The notes below the pieces were generated by a model. That model made no database searches and was not told the origin of the DNA. It worked only from the letters and a program-made list of their open reading frames with translations. Positions 12,538 to 23,208 of a stretch of 64,000 nucleotides of DNA are shown here, in pieces. Both the position numbers and the translations under genes were made by a program. The stretch is from Aegilops tauschii subsp. strangulata (taxonomy: Eukaryota; Streptophyta; Magnoliopsida; Poales; Poaceae), in NCBI RefSeq assembly GCF_002575655.3, contig NC_053040.3, positions 153,947,148-154,011,147 of the forward strand, in the 5' to 3' direction. Within the stretch, counting starts at the first letter, position 1; each line of letters starts with the position of its first letter.

Positions 12538-13060
12538 TGTCGGTGTACAAAAGTAGGGGCTCTCCTTTTTACCCCTTTACTTGTGCACGGGCAGTCGGAG
12601 CCGCGCCCACGGCCACACTAAGCAGGGCAGAGGAGGGAAGCCAAGAGCAGAAGACGGGCAGAGCAACACCATGACCAAGGAACCCAAAGACCAAGAGGGG
12701 CACGTCGGCAGTGCATTAAATGCGTTTGTCCAACGGTGCCAGAGGATAGACTCATCCACTGTACACCTTTCCACCTCCTGTGTGCCACTGTGGCAACCCC
12801 TTTTGTCTATAAAAGGAGGCCCGAGGCGACCAGGAGAATGATTCAGATCTTTTGAGCGACCCACGCACCGTAGCTAGCTCAAGAACTCAAGAACACTCAA
12901 ATACATACACCAAAGCAGGACTAGGGTTTTACGCATTTTCGCGGCCCGAACCTGGGTAAACGATCTTTGTGCTTCCTGTCAGACCCGCTCTTTACACAAC
13001 CCCGCACCCTCCAACCGTAGAAGGGATCCCAGTAAGCCCATAGGTGTCGTTTCCCCGACA
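12538..13060 (+). repeat. L1 3' LTR
   Basis: 523 bp, the same length as 5528-6050, with about 18 substitutions by eye and no indels. It includes the same TATA motif ctataaaagg. It ends CCCCGACA, followed by target duplication copy AAGAC. Confidence 0.93.
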
Positions 13061-13958
13061 AAGACGCTCCAAGCAAAACACATATCATGTGGTGAATAAA
13101 AATATAGCATCAAGTAAAGTTACCGATGGACGAAGACAAAAGAGGGGATGCCTTCCGGGGCATCCCCAAGCATAGGCTTTTGGTTGTCCTTGAATTTTAC
13201 CTTGGGGTGCCTTGGGCATCCCCAAGCTTAGGCTATTGCCACTCCTTATGCCATAATCCATCAAATGTTTACCCAAAACTTGAAAACTTCACAACACAAA
13301 ACTCAACAGAAAATCTCATGAGCTCCGTTAGTGCAAGAAAACAAACCACCACTTCAAGGTACTGTAATGAACTCATTATTTATTTATATTGGTGTTAAAC
13401 CTACTGTATTCCAACTTCTCTATGGTTCATACCCCCCGATACTAGCCATAGATTCATCAAAATAAGCAAACAACACACGAAAAACAGAATCTGTCAAAAA
13501 CAGAACAGTCTGTAGTAATCTGTATCAAACATATACTTCTTGAACTCCAAAAATTCTGAAATAAATTGGTGGACGTGAGGAATTTATCTATTAATCATCT
13601 GCAAAAAGAATCAACCTAAAAGCACTCTCCAGTAAAAAAATGTCAGCTAATCTCGTAAGCGCTAAAGTTTCTATTTTTTACAGCAAGATCATAAAGACTT
13701 CACTCAAGTCTTCCCAAAGGTTCTACTTGGCACAAACACTAATTTAAAACATAAAAACACATCTAAACAGAAGCTAGATGAATTATTCATTACTAAACAG
13801 AACCAAAAAGCAAGAAACAAAAATAAAATTGGGTTGCCTCCAAACAAGCGTTATCGTTTAACGCCCCTAGCTAGGCATGAAGGCAAGAATAGATCTAAGT
13901 ATTATCATCTTTGGTATGCAATCCGTAAGTGGCTCTCACAATAGATTCATAAGTTAAT
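13061..13958 (-). other. G1 3' non-coding region, proximal part
   Basis: It lies between the G1 ORF stop and the L1 insertion point. It is AT-rich without a supported coding region. The stretch with 'gcatccccaag' repeated at 13160 and 13218 also occurs, inverted, in G4 around 36520-36600. Confidence 0.75.
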
Positions 13959-15041
13959 TTATTTTTTCTTTCTAGGAAAGTGTTGCATGCCTTTCCTTAA
14001 CGGAAATTGGAATCTAATATTTCCTTCTTTCATATCAATAATTGCACCAATCGTTCTAAGGAAAGGTCTACCAAGAATAATAGGACATGTAGGATTGCAA
14101 TCTATATCAAGAACAATGAAATCTACGGGCGCATAATTCCTATTTGCAACAATAAGAACATAATTAATTCTTCCCATAGGTTTCTTAATGGTGGAATCTG
14201 CAAGATGCAAGTTTAAGGAACAATCATCAAATTCATGGAAACCTAACACATCACACAAAGTTTTTGGAATTGTGGAAACACTAGCACCCAAATCACATAA
14301 AGCATAGCATTCATGATCTTTAATCTTAATTTTAATAGTAGGTTCCCACTCATCATAAAGTTTTCTAGGGATAGAAACTTCTACATCAAGCTTTTCTTCA
14401 TAAGATTGCCTTAAAGCATCAACGATATGTTTGGTAAAAGCTTTATTGTGACTATAAGCATGAGGAGAATTTAACATGGATTGCAACAAGGAAATAAAAT
14501 CTATTAAAGAACAATTATCATAATTAAATTCCTTGAAATCCAAAATAGTGGGTTCATTGCTATGTAAAGTTTTGACCTCTTCAATCCCACTTTGACCAAT
14601 TTTTGCATCAAGATCTAAAAACTCTGAATCATTGGGACGCCTTTTAACTAAAGTTGACTCATCTCCAGTCCCATCATTGTCAAAATTCATATTGCAAAAC
14701 AAAGATTTAATAGGAGACACATCAATCACTTTTAGATCTTCATCCCTATTACCTTCTAGATCTTCAGGTTTGGCGGCCATCTTATTGACTAAGGTGGTCT
14801 GCTTATCCAAAATTTGGGCTATTAATTTTTCAGGATGAGCAAACTGAGATTTCAAACCATAAAATTCCTTAGACATATCATCAAGCTCTTTATTCATGTA
14901 CTCCATAAAGCCTTTTTGTTCTTTAAGCTCGTTTCTAAAGAAATTATTATGCTCAAATTGCAAAGTCATAAAGCTTCTGACGTTGTTTTCAATTTCTTCC
15001 AACCTTTTAAGGTGAGGATCAACGTTTTTAGGCAGGGCCAT
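13959..15041 (-). CDS. G1 gag-like/retropepsin-like protein (retroelement, 360 aa)
   Basis: I chose the ATG at 15041 (MALPKNVDPHLKRLEE) because the upstream frame to 15143 is hydrophobic and unlike the family. The N-terminal third is a predicted coiled coil (LEEIENNVRSFMTLQFEHN...). Residues from about 230 form a retropepsin-like aspartic-protease fold: CDLGASVSTIP at the flap-proximal active site, then a C-terminal segment with CPIILGRPFLRTIGAIID. The active-site triplet reads DLGA rather than the usual DTGA or DSGA, which is typical of this non-autonomous group as far as I recall. There is no zinc knuckle, RT or integrase. The frame is open throughout and ends at TAA 13959. It probably contributes to particle assembly, with enzymes supplied in trans. 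Confidence 0.8.
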   Translation of the reverse strand: MALPKNVDPHLKRLEEIENNVRSFMTLQFEHNNFFRNELKEQKGFMEYMNKELDDMSKEFYGLKSQFAHPEKLIAQILDKQTTLVNKMAAKPEDLEGNRDEDLKVIDVSPIKSLFCNMNFDNDGTGDESTLVKRRPNDSEFLDLDAKIGQSGIEEVKTLHSNEPTILDFKEFNYDNCSLIDFISLLQSMLNSPHAYSHNKAFTKHIVDALRQSYEEKLDVEVSIPRKLYDEWEPTIKIKIKDHECYALCDLGASVSTIPKTLCDVLGFHEFDDCSLNLHLADSTIKKPMGRINYVLIVANRNYAPVDFIVLDIDCNPTCPIILGRPFLRTIGAIIDMKEGNIRFQFPLRKGMQHFPRKKK

Positions 15042-15226
15042 TAGGGCAAACAGGCAACAAGAAGCAAGTGAAGAGATGCAAACGGAAAAAGAGGGCGAAT
15101 AAAACGGCAAAGCTGAAGTGGGGGAGAGGAAAATGAGAGGCAAATGGCGAATAATGTAATGGGAGGGATAAGAGTTTGTGATGGGTACTTGGTATGTCTT
15201 GACATGACTTGACTTGGCGTAGATCT

Positions 15227-15243
15227 CCCCGGCAACGGCGCCA
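15227..15243 (-). other. G1 primer-binding site
   Basis: On the minus strand this reads TGGCGCCGTTGCCGGGG, 11 bases inside the right-hand LTR. This is a classic Gypsy primer-binding site in plants, usually attributed to tRNA-Asp. It fixes the element's reverse orientation. Confidence 0.85.
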
Positions 15244-15254
15244 GAAATCCTTCT

Positions 15255-16824
15255 TGCTACCTCTTGAGCACTGTGTTGGTTTTCCCTTGAAGAGGAAAGG
15301 GTGATGCAGCAAAGTAGCGTAAGTATTTCCCTCAGTTTTTGAGAACCAAGGTATCAATCCAGTAGGAGACTACATGCAAGTCGCCTCGTACCTACACAAA
15401 CAAATAAGAACCTTGCAACCAACGCGACAAAGGGGTTGTCAATCCCTTCACGGCCACTTGCAAAAGTGAGATCTGATAGAGATAATAAGATAAATATTTT
15501 TGGTATTTTTTATGATATAGATTGAAAGTAAAGATTGCAAAGTAAAATAGATTGGAAACTTATATGATAGAAAATAGACCCGGGGGCCATAGGTTTCACT
15601 AGTGGCTTCTCTCAAGATAGCATAAGTATTATGGTGGGTGAACAAATTACTGTCGAGCAACTGATAGAAAAGTGCATAGTTATGAGAATATCTAGGCATG
15701 ATCATGTATATAGGCATCACGTATGTGACAAGTAGACCGAAACGATTCTGCATCTACTACTATTACTCCACACATCGAACACTATCCAGCATGCATCTAG
15801 AGTATTAAGTTCATAAGAACATAGTAACGCATTAGGCAAGATGACATGATGTAGAGGGATAAACTCAAGCAATATGATATAAACCCCATCTTTTTATCCT
15901 TGATGGCAACAATACAATGCATGCCTTGCTGCCCCTGCTATCACTGGGAAAGGACACCACAAGATTGAACCCAAAGCTAAGCACTTCTCCCATTGCAAGA
16001 AAGATCAATCTAGTAGGCCAAACCAAACTGATAATTCCAAGAGACTTGCAAAGATATTAAATCATGCATATAAGAATTTAGAGAAGAATCAAATATTGTT
16101 CATAGATAATCTTGATCATAAACCCACAATTCATCGGATCTCGATAAACACACCGCAAAAAGAATTACATCGAATAGATCTCCAAGAAGACCGGGGAGAA
16201 CTTTGTATTGAGATCCAAAGGGAGAGAAGAAGCCATCTAGCTAATAACTATGGACCCGAAGGTCTGTGGTAAACTACTCACACACCATCGGAGAGGATAT
16301 GGTGTTGATGTAGAAGCCCTCTGTGATCGATTCCCCCTCCGGCGGAGCGCCGGAAAAGGCCCCAAGATGGGATCTCATGGGTACAGAAGGTTGCGGCGGT
16401 GGAAATAGGGTTTCGTGGTGCTCTCGGATGTTTTCGGGGTATATGAGTATATATAGGCGAAAGAAGTCGGTCAAGGGAGCCGCGAGGGGCCCACGAGGGT
16501 GGGGGCATGCCTACCCCCCTAGGCGCGCCCTCCTACCTTGTGGCCTCCTCGTTTCTTTCTTGACGTCCACTCCAAGTCTCCTGGATTGCGTTTGTTCCAA
16601 AAATCACTCTCCTGAAGGTTTCATTCCGTTTGGATTCCGTTTGATATTCCTTTTCTGCGAACACTGAAATAGGCAAAAAAACAGCAATTTGCACTGGGCC
16701 TTTGGTTAGTAGGTTAGTCCCAAAAATAGTATAAAGGTGTATAATAAAGCCCATTAAATATCCAAAACAAATAATATAATAGCATGGAACAATCAAAAAT
16801 TATAGATACGTTGGAGACGTATCA
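15255..16824 (-). repeat. G1 5' LTR
   Basis: 1570 bp, matching 1950-3512 with scattered substitutions and a few small indels (one around 16481-16510). It is followed by CCATG, the intact copy of the target duplication in C1 gag. Confidence 0.92.
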
Positions 16825-19631
16825 CCATGCTTTACGGCTTAGAACCGGGACTTCAACGACGTTTTGAACGTCATGGAGCATATGAGATGTTCGAGGAGTT
16901 GAAGTTAATATTTCAAGCAAATGGCCGGATTGAGAGATATGAAGTATCCAATAAGTTCTACTGCTGCAAGATGGAGGAGAATAGTTCTGTCAGTGAGCAT
17001 ATACTCAAAATGTCTGGGTATAACAATCACTTGATTCAACTGGGAGTTAATCTTCCTGATGATAGTGTCATTGACAGAATTCTTCAATCACTGCCACCAA
17101 GCTACAAGAGCTTCATGATGAACTATAATATGCAAGGGATGGATAGACAATTCCCGAGCTCTTCGCAATGCTAAAGGCTGCGGAGGTAGAAATCAAGAAG
17201 GAGCATCAAGTGTTGATGGTCAACAAGACCACCAGTTTCAAGAAAAAGGGTAAAGGGAAGAAGGGGAACTTCAAGAAGAATGGCAAGCAAGTTGCTGCTC
17301 AAGTGAAGAAGCCCAAGTCTGGACCTGAGCCTGAGACTGAGTGCTTCTACTGCAGAGGGACTGGTCACTGGAAGCGGAACTGCCCCAAGTATTTGGCGGA
17401 TAAGAAGGATGGCAAGGTGAACAAAGGTATATGTGATATACATGTTATTGATGTGTACCTTACTAATGCTCGCACTAGTGCCTGGGTATTTGATACTGGT
17501 TCTGTTGCTAATATTTGCAACTCGAAACAGGGACTACGGATTAAGCGAAGATTGGCTAAGGACGAGATGACGATGCGAGTGGGAAATGGTTCCAATGTCG
17601 ATGTGATCGCGGTCGGCACGCTACCTATACATCTACCTTTGGGATTAGTTTGGGGCTGTGATGCTTATGTGAAAAAGCTTCAACCTGATAAGCTCAAACC
17701 CAAATCGGAGAAATGTGTCTTCATAGGATACCCAAAGGAGACAGTTGGGTACACCTTCTATCACAGATCCGAAGGCAAGACATTCATTGCTAAAAATGGA
17801 TCCTTTCTAGAGAAGGAGTTTCTCTCGAAAGAAGTGAGTGGGAGGAAAGTAGAACTTGATGAAGTAACTGTACCTACTCCCTTATTGGAAAGTAGTTCAT
17901 CACAGAAATTTGTTCCTGTGACTCCTACACCAATTAGTGAGGAAGCTAATGATGATGATCATGTAACTTTAGATCAAGTTACTATCGAACCTCGTAGGTC
18001 AATCAGAGTAAGATCTGCACCAGAGTGGTACGGTAATCCTGTTCTGGAGGTCATGTTACTTGACCATGACAAACCTACGAACTATGAGGAAGCGATGATG
18101 AGCCCAGATTCCGCAAAATGGCTTGAGGCCATGAAATCTGAGATGGGATCCATGTATGAGAACAAAGTGTGGACTTTGGTTGACTTGCCCGATGATCGGC
18201 AAGCCATCGAGAATAAATGGATCTTCAAGAAGAAGACAGACGCTGACGGTAATGTTAATGTCTACAAAGCTCGACTTGTTGCGAAAGGTTTTCGACAAGT
18301 TCAAGGAGTTGACTACGATGAGACCTTCTCACCCGTAGCGATGCTTAAGTCCGTCCGAATCATGTTAGCAATTGCTGCATTTTATGATTATGAAATTTGG
18401 CAAATGGATGTAAAGACTGTATTCCTGAATGGATTTCGGGAAGAAGAGTTGTATATGATGCAACCTGAAGGTTTTATCGATCCAAAGGATTAACAAAGTG
18501 TGCAAGCTCCAGCGATCCATTTATGGACTGGTGCAAGCATCTCGGAGTTGGAATAAACGTTTTGATAGTGTGATCAAAGCATATGGTTTTATACAGACTT
18601 TTGGAGAAGCATGTATTTATAAGAAAGTGAGTGGGAGCTCTGTAGCATTTCTAATATTATATGTGGATGACATATTGTTGATTGGAAATGATATATAATT
18701 TCTGGATAGCATAAAAGGATACTTGAATAAGAGTTTTTCAATGAAAGACCTCAGTGAAGCTGCTTATATTTTGGGCATCAAGATCTATAGAGATAGATTG
18801 AGACGCTTAATTGGACTTTCACAAAGCACATACCTTGATAAAGTTTTGAAGAAGTTCAAAATGGATCAAGCAAAGAAAGGGTTCTTGCCTGTGTTACAAG
18901 GTGTGAAATTTAGTCAGACTCAATGCCTGACCACTGCAGAAGATAGAGAGAAAATGAAAGGTGTTCCCTATGCTTCAGCCATAGGCTCTATCATGTATGC
19001 AATGCTGTGTACCAGACCTGATGTGTGCCTTGCTATTAGTTTAGCAGGGAGGTACCAAAGTAATCCAGGAGTGGATCACTGGACAGCAGTCAAGAACATC
19101 CTGAAATACCTGAAAAGGACTAAGGATATGTTTCATGTTTATGGAGGTGACAAAGAGCTCATCGTAAATGGTTACGTCGAAGCAAGCTTTGACACTGATC
19201 CGAATGACTCTAAGTCACAAACCGGATACGTATTTATATTGAACGGTGGAGCTGTCAGTTGGTGCAGTTCTAAGCAAAGCGTCGTGGCGGGATCTATGTG
19301 TGAAGCGGAGTACATAGCTGCTTCGGAAGGAGTCTGGATGAAGGAGTTCATATCCGATCTAGGTGTCATACCAAGTGCATCGGGTCCAATGAAAATCTTT
19401 TGTGACAATACTGGTGCAATTGCCTTGGCAAAGGAATCCAGATTTCACAAGAGAACCAAGCACATCAAGAGATGCTTCAATTCCATCCGCGATCAAGTCA
19501 AGGAGGGAGACATAGAGATTTGCAAAATACATACAGATCTGAATGTTGCAGACCCATTGACTAAGCCTCTCTCACGAGCAAAACATGATCAGCACCAAGA
19601 CTCCATGGGTGTTAGAATCATTACTGTGTAA
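16825..19631 (+). pseudogene. C1 gag C-terminus and pol, integrase core deleted
   Basis: Gag resumes at MLYGLEPGLQRRFE and shifts frame near 17150-17170. A CCHC zinc knuckle follows (CFYCRGTGHWKRNCP, about 17343-17387), then a protease active-site region (WVFDTGSVANIC). At 17647-17649 the frame jumps straight to the C-terminal end of integrase (CDAYVKKLQPDKLKPKSEKC), so the catalytic integrase core is missing. Reverse transcriptase follows (ENKWIFKKKTDADGNV; YVDDILLIGND at about 18659-18691 retains the catalytic YVDD), with a frameshift at 18490-18498 and a TAA at 18696. RNase H follows to 19631 (DTDPNDSKSQTGYVF; EAEYIAASEG). It is not functional in cis. Confidence 0.9.
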
Positions 19632-19664
19632 TCTAGATTATTGACTCTAGTGCAAGTGGGAGAC

Positions 19665-21390
19665 TGAAGGAAATATGCCCTAGAGGCAATAATAAAGTTG
19701 TTATTTATATTTCCTTATATCATGATAAATGTTTATTATTCATGCTAGAATTGTATTAACCGGAAACTTAGTACGTGTGTGAATACATAGACAAATAGAG
19801 TGTCACTAGTATGCCTCTACTTGACTAGCTCATTGAATCAAAGATGGTTAAGTTTCCTAGCCATAGACATGAGTTGTCATTTGATTAACAGGATCACATC
19901 ATTAGAGAATGATGTGATTGACTTAACCCATTCCGTTAGCTTAGCACTTGATCGTTTTGGTATATTGCTATTGCTTTCTTCATGACTTATACATGTTCCT
20001 ATGACTATGAGATTATGCAACTCCCGAATACCGGAGGAACACTTTGTGTGCGACCAAACGTCACAACGTAACTGGGTGATTATAAAGGTGCTCTACAGGT
20101 GTCCCCGATGGTACTTTTTGAGTTGGCATAGATCAAGATTAGGATTTGTCACTCCGATTGTTGGAGAGGTATCTCTGGGCCCTCTCGGTAATGCACATCA
20201 CTATAAGCCTTGCAAGCAATGTAACTAATGAGTTAGTTGCGGGATGATGCATTACGGAACGAGTAAAGAGACTTGCCGGTAACGAGATTGAACTAGGTAT
20301 TGAGATACCGGCGATCGAATCTCGGGCAAGTAACATACTGATGACAAAGGGAACAACGTATGTTGTTATGCGGTTTGACCGATAAAGATCTTCGTAGAAT
20401 ATGTAGGAACCAATATGAGCATCCAGGTTCCGCTATTGGTTATTGACCGGAGATGAGTCTCGGTCATGTCTACATAGTTCTCGAACCCTTAGGGTCTGCA
20501 CGCTTAACGTTCGGTGACGATCGGTATTATGAGTTTATGTGTTTTGATGTACCGAAAGTAGTTTGGAGTCCCGGAAATGATTACGGACATGACGAGGAGT
20601 CTCGAAATGGTCGAGACATAAAGATCGATATATTAGATGACTATATTTGGACATCGGAAGGGTTCCGGGTGAGATCGGGAATATACCGGAGTACCGGGAG
20701 GTTACCGGAACCCACCAGGAGGTATATGGGCCTTATTGGGCCATAGTGGGAGAGAGGAGAAGGGAGCAAAGGAGGGGGCGCCCCCGCCCAAGCCCAATCC
20801 GAATTGGGAGGGGGGTCGCCCCCCCCCCTTTCCTTCCTCCTTCCTCCCCCTTCCTTCTCTCCTAATCCAACTAGGGAAGGGGGGGTCCTACTCCCGGTGG
20901 GAGTAGGACTCCCCTTGGGGTGCACCTAGCAGGCCGGCCTCCTCCCCCTCCTCCACTCCTTTATATACGGGGGAGGGGGGCACCCCATAGACACACAAGT
21001 TGATCATTGATCTCTTAGCCGTGTGCGGTCCCCACCATAATCCACCTCGGTCATATCGTCGTAGTGCTTAGGCAAAGCCCTGCGCCGGTAGCTTCATCAT
21101 CACCGTCATCACGCCGTCGTGCTGACGAAGCTCTCCCTCGACACTCTGCTGGATCGTGAGTTCATGGGACGTCACCGAGCTGAACGTGTGCAGATCGCGG
21201 AGGTGCCGTACGTTCGGTACTAGGATCGGTCGATCGTGAAGACGTACGACTACATCAACCGCGTTGTCGTAACGCTTGCGCTTTCGGTCTACGAGGGTAC
21301 GTGGACAACACTCTCCCCTGTCGTTGCTATGCATCACCATGATCTTGCGTGTGCGTAGGAATTTTTTTGAAATTACTACGTTCCCCAACA
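19665..21390 (+). repeat. C1 3' LTR
   Basis: 1726 bp, starting TGAAGGAAATATGCCC after the purine tract gtgggagac and ending TTCCCCAACA. It contains a TATA motif (tttatatacg, about 20960-20969). The end portion matches the partial 5' LTR at 1-474, and the whole resembles the C2 3' LTR at 33565-35301. Confidence 0.93.
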
Positions 21391-22603
21391 GGGGCAACAT
21401 GTAATATGGATATAAGGGAAGAACACCTTCAAATCCTTAGTTTTGAGCGAACTGAGTTTTCATATTTTCATCAAGCCAAAGCATTGAAAGCTGGCTCGAC
21501 ATCATATGGATTTTTAGCTACCAATATTTTCATCAAGCCAAAGCATTGAAAGCCGACTCAACATCAGACGGGTTTTTATTCCCAAATTTTTTTGTCAAGT
21601 TGAAGCACTAAAAACTAGCATTCAACATCAGATGGATTTTTTTCTCTATATTTTTCTGCGAGGATTCAGTGTCAGCAAGTTGATTGTGAAGCCAGAATGT
21701 TGGTATAACAAAGAAACCTGGATTTTTCCAGGAGCTAGTTCATTGAATAAACTGGCCATTTGAACGAGCCGGTCCTTTAACATAATAATAATTCTTATTT
21801 CAGGAGCTTAGCATGAATAAACTCAAGTTAACATGGGGGCTAGTGTTGGGGATATTCCCCATGGTTATAACCTGGCTAAAGGTTTGAGTCGGCCTAGAGC
21901 TTGAAGGATCTATGGGTCACCCTATTTTCCGAGTTAAGACAAGATGAAAAGGAGGAATCCAGGGCCCAATGATGAGACCCGGTAGGAGGCCGGCTTGACA
22001 GGATCCCAATGTGCCGGCTCGCGGAGAAGGTCCAAGAAGAGGAAAGTTCCCTAACAAAGGAAGCAAGACCTGGCAAGGGAAGCGAGACCCGACCAGTGGA
22101 GGACTGACCGAGTTTGGGTTGATTGGTTCGGAAGAGGAGACCCGGTTGGCTATTTCTGGCTCAGCGGATCATACATGGGATGAATACTTCCTAATTTGGA
22201 AGGCACAGAAGACCAACAAGACTTAGAGTAGGACTCCAATTAAGAGTAGGACTCGAAACCTATTGTAAACCCTATGACCCTGCTGTTATATAAAGTGGGC
22301 TCCTGGGTCATCTAAAAGAGAGGTCATTAGAGACAAGTCAGGACATACAAACAAGTTCTAGACAAGATAAAAGTAGAAACTCTTGAGGCTAGAGGTAGCG
22401 AAATAGAACCCTTGTAATCGAGATCATCATCATCAATAGCATTCAAGCAGGACGTAGGCTTTTGCCTCCACCGTAAGGCGCCGAACCTGGGTAAAACTCG
22501 TGTCTCTCAATTCCGACCAACCCTATTCAAGTTACCACCTAGTTGCGATGGCCTCACAACTTAGTCCTTTCACAAGGACATCCGCTGTGACAAAACCACG
22601 ATA
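21391..22603 (+). mobile_element. G2: 3' tail and LTR of a Gypsy-type element that hosts C1
   Basis: Internal sequence 21391-21843 ends in a purine tract (catgggggctag). It is followed by an LTR of about 760 bp starting TGTTGGGGATATTCCCC at 21844. The right end is placed near 22603 (ccacgata) from the usual LTR end CCACGACA of such elements, with one change; this edge is less certain. The left part of G2 lies beyond C1, outside the window. No coding region remains. Confidence 0.7.
21455..21665 (+). repeat. Degenerate tandem repeat, unit about 70-75 bp, in G2 3' region
   Basis: About three units share the words 'ttttcatcaagccaaagcat', 'gaaagc', 'cgacatcatatgg' or 'caacatcagatgg' and 'attttt'. 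The first two units are closest; the third is diverged. It lies just upstream of the G2 LTR. Confidence 0.7.
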
Positions 22604-23208
22604 GCGTGGGAGGCCCTCGCTTCTGCGATGGTAGGTGTGATTGGCGGGTGGAGTATGGTGGCTCAACGTTGCTCATCTTTGGCTGGCCATGGTGGCAAGG
22701 ACGCTTTGAGGGATTGCCAGGGGCGCCTTCGGGGCTTGTTGTTGCCGGGGGTGGTGTCAGCGACCGACCTCGGTTTGAGAAATGGCACGGTGGATGCATT
22801 GTGGCCGGTGGCCTCCCCCTGCCCTACTTCGGCCGGCTGCGCCCGGTACTTGCCCAAAGGTTTTTGTTTTTTCCTAGCATCAGTGTCGGCGGACCTTGGT
22901 GAGGGTGGTGGGGTAGTCTTGGATGCAGGGGCGGCGGCTCTGGTGGTGGAAGTGCGGTGCTCGTCGGAGGAGCTCGTGGATTAGGTGCTTCCTGGGGGGC
23001 CATGGCCGTGTGGGTGGTGTGGTGGCCAGGGTGTGACCTACGGTGGCAGTGCCCGGGGTGAAAACTTGATCTGTCTTCGGGCAGACCAGCGGCGGCGATG
23101 TTTCGTCCTCTTCTTGAAGGCGTCGTCGCGACGTTCACTGCCCGTCGTGTTGCTCCTTGGGAAACCCTGATCCCTGAATTGGGCGGTGGCGACGCTATGA
23201 TGTCGTAA
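22604..23208. repeat. Left part of an unassigned GC-rich repeat that hosts G3
   Basis: A G- and GGTGG-rich stretch without a convincing coding frame; ORFs on both strands are low-complexity. It resumes after G3 at 48721: the left ends ...ctatgatgtcgtaa and the right continues ccttcttgaagacgccgcttgg. The pair 'cttcttgaaggcgtcg' (23110-23125) and 'ccttcttgaagacgccg' (48726-48742) suggests an internal short duplication. It could be a LINE tail or an old DNA transposon; I cannot decide. Confidence 0.45.

Larger units (their letters stand above)
5528..13060 (+). mobile_element. L1: non-autonomous LTR element with antisense gene, nested in G1
   Basis: Two 523-bp LTRs (5528-6050 and 12538-13060) both start TGTCGGTGTAC and end CCCCGACA. 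By eye they differ at about 18 positions. Flanks are AAGAT and AAGAC, a target duplication with one change; the uninterrupted site is visible in the related element G4 near 36684-36694. A primer-binding-site-like stretch follows the left LTR and a purine-rich stretch precedes the right LTR, so the element is in plus orientation. It encodes no gag, protease, reverse transcriptase or integrase. Its only long coding region (6718-12136) is on the minus strand, antisense to the element. It carries a nested solo LTR (9214-10732). Confidence 0.92.
1950..16824 (-). mobile_element. G1: protease-only Gypsy element, reverse orientation, nested in C1
   Basis: Two LTRs of about 1.56 kb (1950-3512 and 15255-16824) are nearly identical. 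On the minus strand the 5' LTR is the right-hand one, followed by a primer-binding site at 15227-15243 and one ORF at 13959-15041; the purine tract (AAGCTTGGGGATGCT) sits next to the left LTR. Flanks are CCATA on the left and CCATG on the right, read as a 5-bp target duplication with one substitution. No reverse transcriptase, RNase H or integrase is present even after subtracting the nested L1 element, so the family must rely on enzymes from an autonomous relative. A second copy of this family is G4. Confidence 0.92.
1..21390 (+). mobile_element. C1: Copia LTR retrotransposon, left edge outside window
   Basis: The 5' LTR is cut by the window edge (1-474) and the 3' LTR is complete (19665-21390). 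Gag-pol remnants lie at 1710-1949 and 16825-19631. The order protease, integrase remnant, reverse transcriptase, RNase H is that of Ty1/Copia. The body is split by the reverse-oriented Gypsy element G1 at 1950-16824. The related element C2 has the same site unbroken near 29957-29961, which confirms that the two halves belong together. The element is defective: the integrase core is deleted and stops and frameshifts are present. The LTR start (TGAAGGAAATATGCCC) and end (TTCCCCAACA) are typical of abundant Triticeae Copia families. Orientation is plus, from the primer-binding site at the left and the purine tract before the right LTR. Confidence 0.93.

Noticed and set aside
15219..15244. Possible tRNA-derived gene at primer-binding sites
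   Set aside because: Only the short complement to a tRNA 3' end is present; there are no A and B boxes or cloverleaf.
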